Source: Margaritifera margaritifera (lineage: Eukaryota > Mollusca > Bivalvia > Unionida > Margaritiferidae). From it: a stretch of 64,000 nt of DNA. A program made the position numbers and the translations under genes. The notes beneath the pieces were generated by a model. It saw only the letters and a list, made by a program, of their open reading frames with translations, was not told the origin of the DNA and ran no database searches. The stretch's first letter is position 1; each line of letters begins with the position of its first letter. Below are positions 57,801-64,000 of the stretch, one piece after another. The stretch lies in assembly GCA_029931535.1 (NCBI GenBank), contig JAQPZY010000912.1, forward strand, positions 186,001 to 250,000. Direction: 5' to 3'.

Positions 57801-59727
57801 AATTATTAACTGGAATAGACCAATAAGAGGAAGGAAATTCCATGCAGATGTAACCTTCCGTCTTTGATTTATCCTGTCTGAGACGGTGCGTCGTTTTCAT
57901 GGTGCCATTTAGCAAATGTAGTATACATATTGGATTTAATTTGGAGAAAGTTAAAGCAACATTTTGAAAGAGAAAATTATCAGCCAATATAACTCTACAT
58001 ACAGGGTACGATACAGAATAAAAAATGGAAACACTATCTAACGTGGAGTTGCTGTGCAGGTGGGTACAGTCTCTCGTCTTCAGAAATGTAGTGTAAAATT
58101 ACATTGCTGCAAATTACGTTTTTCCTTTGAAGACTGCCATGTTTCCAATTCAAATCGTGCGGCGAAGGAATCTTTGTTTTGATGAACCTCGAGCATTATT
58201 TTGAGATAAATGCATCCTGTAAAATGTAACAATTGGATACATGTCCACGTTCTCGCTAAATGATAAATTCCGTCTGAGTTCTCTCCATCACATTTGTGAG
58301 GCATTCATAAATGCGTTTGCGTTCGGATTAAGGTAAACAATAAATCCCAGTTCTTAGTTCTATTCTTACAATATCCTGTGATATGGGGTGAGGTGAGTAC
58401 TTAATCATTCTCTAATATCTAATGTACAAAACAATGTTTCAAAGCATTCTATTGGCTCAAATTATCCACTATCCTGTTTCGATTGGTTTTTTCGTCACCG
58501 CTTACTAGTTTGAAAACAAGGTCAATTACAGAATATGCAAAACAATATGTGTCATAAATAACTTACAAGCATTTATACATTCGCCTGGTGACACCAAAAA
58601 GCGGTGGCATAGCTCATGTTATCAAATCACTTCTTTGATTTGTGTGTCTACAATAATATTTGTATGATACTACGCATTGTTTTCAAAGAATAATCATTTT
58701 TGTGAGGAGTATGACACGAAGCATGAAAATGTTCCCTCTCCTCCTCCTCCTTGTCGTTGTCTTCATCATAATCATCACTATGATTTCTACGTTTTTTTCT
58801 CAAATTTTAAGATGATATTATTACACCCTTAATATGTCCATGCTTCCATTTGTCCATTATTATATCTCCACTCAGACCCCAGCATGGAAAGTTATGAAAC
58901 TTGAACATTTACCTTTCAATATGGAGCTCATGTGTAACATGAGGTTGGTGTTTTGGCTACCTTCCCTAAGTCCCCAATGAGGGGTCAAAAATACCCTCTT
59001 ACATGATCTTTTCGTTTGGAGAGTAGACAGTCTAGAATGACATAATTTCAAATTAGATCACGAGCAAAGGTCTGGAATTTGCAATAAAAAAGTGATACAT
59101 CAATATTTGATAATAAGAGTTATGTTACATACTATGACATGCTTAAAGCAGGGATTGGGGGAAAAGGAAACCATGGAGAAATATCATCATACCAGTACCG
59201 GGTGAATCTTATGAAAATAAGTGTACTTGTGTTCACACCTTTCAAACGTACGAAGTCAAAAAACCATAGTTGACTCCACCTTCATAAACTTCAAAGACTT
59301 TTGTTTCCAAGTACTGCCAATGATGCATAATGCTAAAAATAAAATATAATATCAGATCTCTAGGATTCATCATCATTGACATCATCACGGCACTTAACAG
59401 TAGTAACGGTAACATAATTAGTAGTAGTAGTAGTAATAGTCGAACCTCATTTGTTTTATATTTTGATTGTACACGTTCTCACAACCTATGCTAAGTTCCT
59501 TCTCTGATGCTTCTGGAGACATATAAGGTGGCTCTTGAGTTGGAGAAAACAGGAGATCCCCTCCTCCAAACGAATACTATACGATCAGTTAGGTACATTT
59601 GCATGTGCACAAACTTGCTATAAAACTCGGGACTGCTGAGGTGTGAAACATTTATGTTACCATTGGGTTCATGATGCGCCAAATAATTGTATCTTTGTGT
59701 GTTTACCATTTAGAGACTTTAAGTTGT

Positions 59728-59728
<1 letters not shown>

Positions 59729-59809
<81 letters not shown>

Positions 59810-59817
59810 TAATAATA
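59729..59817. repeat. (AAT)n microsatellite, about 28 units
   Basis: Nearly pure trinucleotide run. Open frames across it only reflect the repeat (poly-Asn or poly-Ile). Confidence 0.97.
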
Positions 59818-60868
59818 GTTATTATTTGTATTATAATTATTATTATTATTGCTATTTAAGCATGCAACCCACCTATTCCAATTAGCATTTATGGATTTAA
59901 GTATTATGTCAGTCCTTGTTTTCTTAACAGCACCAAGTCCATGAAAAATGTTAACATCTACGAACGGTAAATATTACCAGCGATGATATATAATAGATGT
60001 CAGCGCTTCTTATACAAAATACTGGGCTTCATTTGATACATTACTGCATTTAGACTTCATAGATCGCTGCCATTGTTGTTTATAGCTCACTGGGCATGCG
60101 CAGGACAGGTCCAGTCTAGTACACCCATACGAAGGGCGATATGAGTTACCAAATTGCAGTTCAGCAACGAATTTTGAATACATTTTCAATACAGTATTTT
60201 CCCCTGATATCATTTTTACAAAATATATCTGTTTAGTTGAAATTGATTATCCTGTTCACATAGATTTCTAGTCTCATGACGATTTAGGGGTTTCCAGCAA
60301 TTTTCCAAATTCTCCAAAACTGTTCCAACAGTCTTTCAACTTGCAACAGTTTTCCAGCTAAATCCCGACTATACGGTATTTAAGGTACGGGTATTTTCGA
60401 ATCTGAATCCAGCAAGCCGGTTTACAAGCAATGAGACTGCAGAGCGTCTGAAACCCAAATAGCTTGGGTATGTATAGCAGCTTATAACAGTCAAGATTTA
60501 GATACATACAAAATCAATATAGCAAGATATAGGTTTCTATAGTCTTTTAGTGAAGATTTCAGTTACTTCTGTAATTTATTTAGTATTTATTCTGGAATCC
60601 CTTTTTTAGAAGCTGTCATTGAACTAGTTAACGAATTTTACGTATTATTCTGAAATTAGTAATTTCTTTACTTCTATACTTCGTCTAGGATTCATTTTCA
60701 TGAGATCTAAATATTGATCTATTCTTCAAGACTTAGTTCCTGTCCTCTGAGAAGATTTATTTGCAACTCCTAGTCATACAAATGTAAATGAGGTCGTCTT
60801 GACGTCGGGATAAATTGCAGTTATACAGCATCGTTTGGGGGATGATTGGTGACGTTTTTCACCACATA

Positions 60869-61135
60869 TCATTTTTTCTTATTACTTTGTGCGTGGTCAT
60901 TGAATGAATCCATTTTCTCTTCCCATACCACGCCTTTACTAAGATAACTTGTGTGGTCATTATATGAGAATATTTCTCTACCTATATCATACTTATTCCA
61001 TTCAACAAATGCATGTGTGATCATTAAAGACGTATATTTCTCGTCCAACATCACACTTTGCATGATTGAAACTCTTAATTTCTTGAATTTCTGTGCGTTC
61101 GTCTGGCAAACATAATTTTCCTCCAGATACCACAC
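60869..61135 (-). repeat. Diverged tandem repeat (about 60-75-bp units) open on the minus strand
   Basis: Four units, each with a (T)GTG(T/C)G(G/A)TCATT-like start followed by a TTTCTCT..CATA/CATC segment. The minus strand is open for 88 codons across all of them, reading repeated E-E-K-M-D-S-F-N-D-H, G-R-E-I-F-S-Y-N-D-H and D-E-K-Y-T-S-L-M-I-T-H blocks. The units are old and well diverged yet the frame remains open. Protein not recognised; chance openness is possible over so short a length. Confidence 0.4.
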
Positions 61136-61139
61136 AGCA

Positions 61140-61895
61140 CTTCATGAAACAGTCGCGTAGGACGCCATTCAAGGGACACAAATATTTTCTTTATTGGAAA
61201 CAGTCACAGGACAAGATGTCTCCCCTGATCTGTTGCAATCCCAGTAACTCCAGTTATCATTATCAGCAAGAATTTCAAGTAATAAAATCGTCCTCTGCCC
61301 AAGATTATCAGTTATACTAATACAGATACTCGTTTTCAAATACTATCCCACCCCCTTTATGCACATACTCATATAAGGAAAAGATAAACTGAGAGGGTCT
61401 CAAGTCACACAGATACAGGAAGATGGTGATATTTTCCACTGTACCCCAGTGACCTCAAACAATCTATCTAAACAAAGATTTATTTTTCTCATAGTACTCT
61501 TTAGAGAATGTTCTCCTTTGATGTACTGATAAAGAAAGCTAGACGTTGAGATCTTCATGAGTTTGAACTTTTTAGAACAATATACATGTTGAAGCAAGAA
61601 ACAAGGTATACAAGTACAGTTAGGCTGTAATGTTAAGAAACATCTCAACACACGTAGACCTCCTCTCCCATTTGCAGGCTTGGGGATGTAGAATATTCCC
61701 GATGCACCCTTCTGCATGTGGAGGCAACCTTACTCCCCTTGAATGCTTCCAGTGATGATGTTTCCAGCTGAGAAAGTATTGAATGTTTAAAAAGAGCGCA
61801 GTTTATATAAAAAGTTTTTTCTTTGTATTTTATGGATTTATCCTGCAATGTCTTTATCTTGTTTTGTATGCCTTTTTATACCTAAACTTACTCAG

Positions 61896-61987
<92 letters not shown>

Positions 61988-63050
61988 CATTGAACTCTAT
62001 AATGCATATTATGCTGACGGTATACATGGTATGCAATGCTTGGAGACAATTTAGTGAGGAAGCTGTACAATTTGTTTCCATGCAAAGGAATTATAAAGCT
62101 ACATCCAGTAAATAGAGATATGTAACACAACAAAATATAATTCGAACATATATAATGCTTCCTAAATAGTGCGCATATATTCTGGAATTTTTCGAGTTGA
62201 ACATCAGTTTCCCTGACAAGTGCTTGTACTTGCAACATAAAGTTACACATGAAAACGTTTGTAAGTGGAAAAGAAATGAAAGGCTACAATCATAATCAGA
62301 ACATATTCCAACATGATCTAAAGCGAGAGTCACTTGCGTATCATCGCGTACTATGGCATACGTTTGAACTTTGCAAATTGTTTAAATGTATGATCACATT
62401 TCCTACGTAATCAATGTTACAATTAATAGATTGTTACAAGCTAAGTACAAAACGAAATTCGATCTAAACAAAAAGCATTTAATTGATGGACTTGTTTGAG
62501 TAGAGTTGACATCACACAATCGTACGCATCACATCTGCTAGAACCAGTCTGATCAAATAAGAATATGTAATGGAAATTGTTATTAAAACATGACTGGAGC
62601 TTACTTTTGGCGCCCCCATACCTAGACGATTTGTTACTTTTTCTTCATACTATTTCAAAAATGAAACATACTTTATTTCTCATTAAAAAGAGATGACATA
62701 TTCAAACTATACATAAAATTCGCATTAGTTGATTTGGCGCTATTTTCAAAGGACAAGTTTTTGTTTTATGTGTATATAGTAATTTGTAGTTATAGTTAGT
62801 TCCGATCTGGTGATTATTCATTTCAAGCGGCTCTAGTTGATGCAATAGAAATAATTTTTGACATAACGTGCCATTGACCAATGATTATGATTTATTTAAT
62901 TATTTTTAAAAGCATTTAATGCTAAGATAATGTATTACTTCTTTCAGAAGAGGGATATTTCGGGTGCCTGCAAACTTCCCAACATAGCAAGATGCCTGTA
63001 ATCCTTTCTTGACTGCTTTTTGTCTCAGCTTGGATTGGCAGCGATCAGTT
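61140..63050. other. Gene-free stretch
   Basis: Apart from the (TA)n(TG)n array at 61899 I see no gene, exon or transposon coding sequence. Confidence 0.4.
61899..61986. repeat. (TA)n followed by (TG)n
   Basis: About 28 TA units (61899-61954) then 16 TG units (61955-61986). Confidence 0.97.
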
Positions 63051-63054
63051 AAAC

Positions 63055-64000
63055 ATTAGACTAAAGTTCTCCATCTTCAGCTGGAGTGGACTTTATAATT
63101 CATGCCGACTCGTTTATTCGGCACAAAACAAAACCAACTGAGGCATTGTTGCTGGCAGAATCGTATAAATCGTAGAATCGTATAAATAGACATTCAAAAT
63201 ATCCGTGCCTTGAGAATAGGTAAAAGTCAAATATATTATTGTAATCTTAATTATTTCCTTCATATTGATAGCTTATATAATTAATGATAAATACGAGACC
63301 AATATGTTTGTATCAAACCTTTTGCATAAATAGGCTGGGAGACGCGAAATTCAAATTATTATAAGTCCCGATAAAAACAATTGACGGAAGGAAAAGCAAG
63401 ACTTATTTAATCACAAAATGAATTCATTATTGCCAATTCCCCAATTTAAAAACGTCAAAGATAGTCTTTACTTTTGAAATTTGTAGTAAATATTATTTTT
63501 TACCAAACTTCTATTGTCAACAATTGCTAGAACACATCCAAATATCAGACTAAGATCTTGTTTTAGTAAAGAGATGTATGTGTGTGCACGTGCGTACATC
63601 TTCAGCACATTATGCTTTTCTCTATAATTTTGTGTTAAGATCAAATATCTCGCCTCTAAGATTCTTGTATCATGAAGATGTATGTGATGTTCCCGTAAGC
63701 TCTATCCGAACTGTTGGTGGCTATCTGTATGACCTCTGTCTGCACATGTCATAGTTTGACCCACGGGCAGGTTGGTGAAAGTAGAAATAATTTGGAAGAA
63801 TTCCTAGGTTTTGTTGTATTCAAATTAACACACCAGTGATAAGCCGAGTTAGATATATTTTGTAAGCAAGTGTTTAGAGAATCAGAACATGCTTGATGAT
63901 CAGAGGCAAAAGCAATGAGTAATGTATCATCGGGCATATTGTCAGATGTTAACACGTTAGATTCTCAGTTATGTCATTTATGTATAATACAAATAAATAC
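63055..64000 (+). pseudogene. 5' part of a third, decayed TIMP copy, running off the window
   Basis: 63055-63230 matches the TIMP promoter and first exon (GACTAAAGTTC, CCGACTCGTTT, GACATTCAAAATATCCGTG, GTAAAAGT donor region). 63672-63770 matches the first coding exon, with the start ATG, an in-frame TAA at 63696, then T-S-V-C-T-C, so the CxC motif survives. The end of the exon is shortened by deletion before GTTGGTGAAAGTAGAAATAA, which matches the intron start of the intact gene. As seen it cannot be translated. Exons further downstream would lie outside the window. Confidence 0.65.

Larger units (their letters stand above)
54265..60850. other. Gene-free stretch with microsatellites
   Basis: No conserved exon, transposon ORF or RNA gene recognised on either strand. 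It holds a (TA)n compound run (54764-54863) and a long (AAT)n run (59729-59817). A 72-codon frame at 57186-57404 has no stop-rich look but I cannot identify it. A weak GTGAGTGGG-like periodicity at 55800-56030 may be an old tandem repeat. Confidence 0.4.

Noticed and set aside
59643..59885. Poly-Asn and poly-Ile frames
   Set aside because: Produced by the (AAT)n microsatellite.
1..64000. CRISPR arrays, bacterial operons, riboswitches, tRNA or rRNA genes
   Set aside because: Tandem repeats here are eukaryotic micro- and minisatellites; no cloverleaf or rRNA sequence was recognised, and introns and LTR elements mark the DNA as eukaryotic.

Overview
The window is animal nuclear DNA: AT-rich, intron-containing, gene-poor, full of long (TA)n, (GA)n, (GATA)n and (CATA)n microsatellites and of transposon remains. 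The best guess is a spiralian, probably a bivalve mollusc. This rests on a single-domain TIMP gene, decayed non-LTR retrotransposons of a kind common in bivalve genomes, and Ty3/gypsy elements with an unusual pol order. The species cannot be fixed from the sequence alone.

The only host gene I can build is a TIMP (tissue inhibitor of metalloproteinases) on the + strand at about 1.43-10.5 kb. It has a TATA box, a noncoding first exon and four coding exons (1905-2031, 4260-4375, 6278-6389, 9960-10084). They splice to 159 residues: a signal peptide plus one netrin-like N-terminal TIMP domain with all six expected cysteines and no C-terminal domain. The locus was duplicated. A broken copy lies at 27.9-33.5 kb (one coding exon deleted, another frameshifted, key cysteines lost). 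The start of a third decayed copy lies at 63.05 kb and runs off the window. Part of the last intron has also been copied downstream, at about 12.0-13.4 kb and 16.1-16.8 kb.

The second main feature is a complete LTR retrotransposon at 40508-47193. It has two 751-bp LTRs that are nearly identical, a GTAG target-site duplication, a tRNA-Pro-type primer binding site and a polypurine tract. Its domains run gag (with a SCAN-like capsid region and a CCHC knuckle), protease, integrase, reverse transcriptase, RNase H. Integrase therefore precedes RT, the Gmr1-like arrangement, in an element whose protein sequences are otherwise Ty3/gypsy. Two TAG stops and two frameshifts make this copy defective. A relative at 50320-54260 is heavily decayed and lacks most of its 5' LTR, gag and protease. 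Solo LTRs of that second family sit at 6567-7577 (inside the TIMP gene) and 37606-38512 (inside a LINE). A different, longer solo LTR lies at 47911-49301.

Other content: LINE remnants at 17.3-18.5, 35.9-36.7, 37.4-40.0 and about 40.1-40.4 kb, with related LINE 3' tails at 0.1-0.45 and 25.0-25.4 kb; two hAT-type MITEs with 8-bp target duplications (15846-16022 and 34736-34911); a hairpin element at 776-1065 whose right end coincides with the start of the TIMP duplication; and several tandem repeats. The stretches 18.5-24.9 kb and 54.3-63.0 kb show no recognisable gene.
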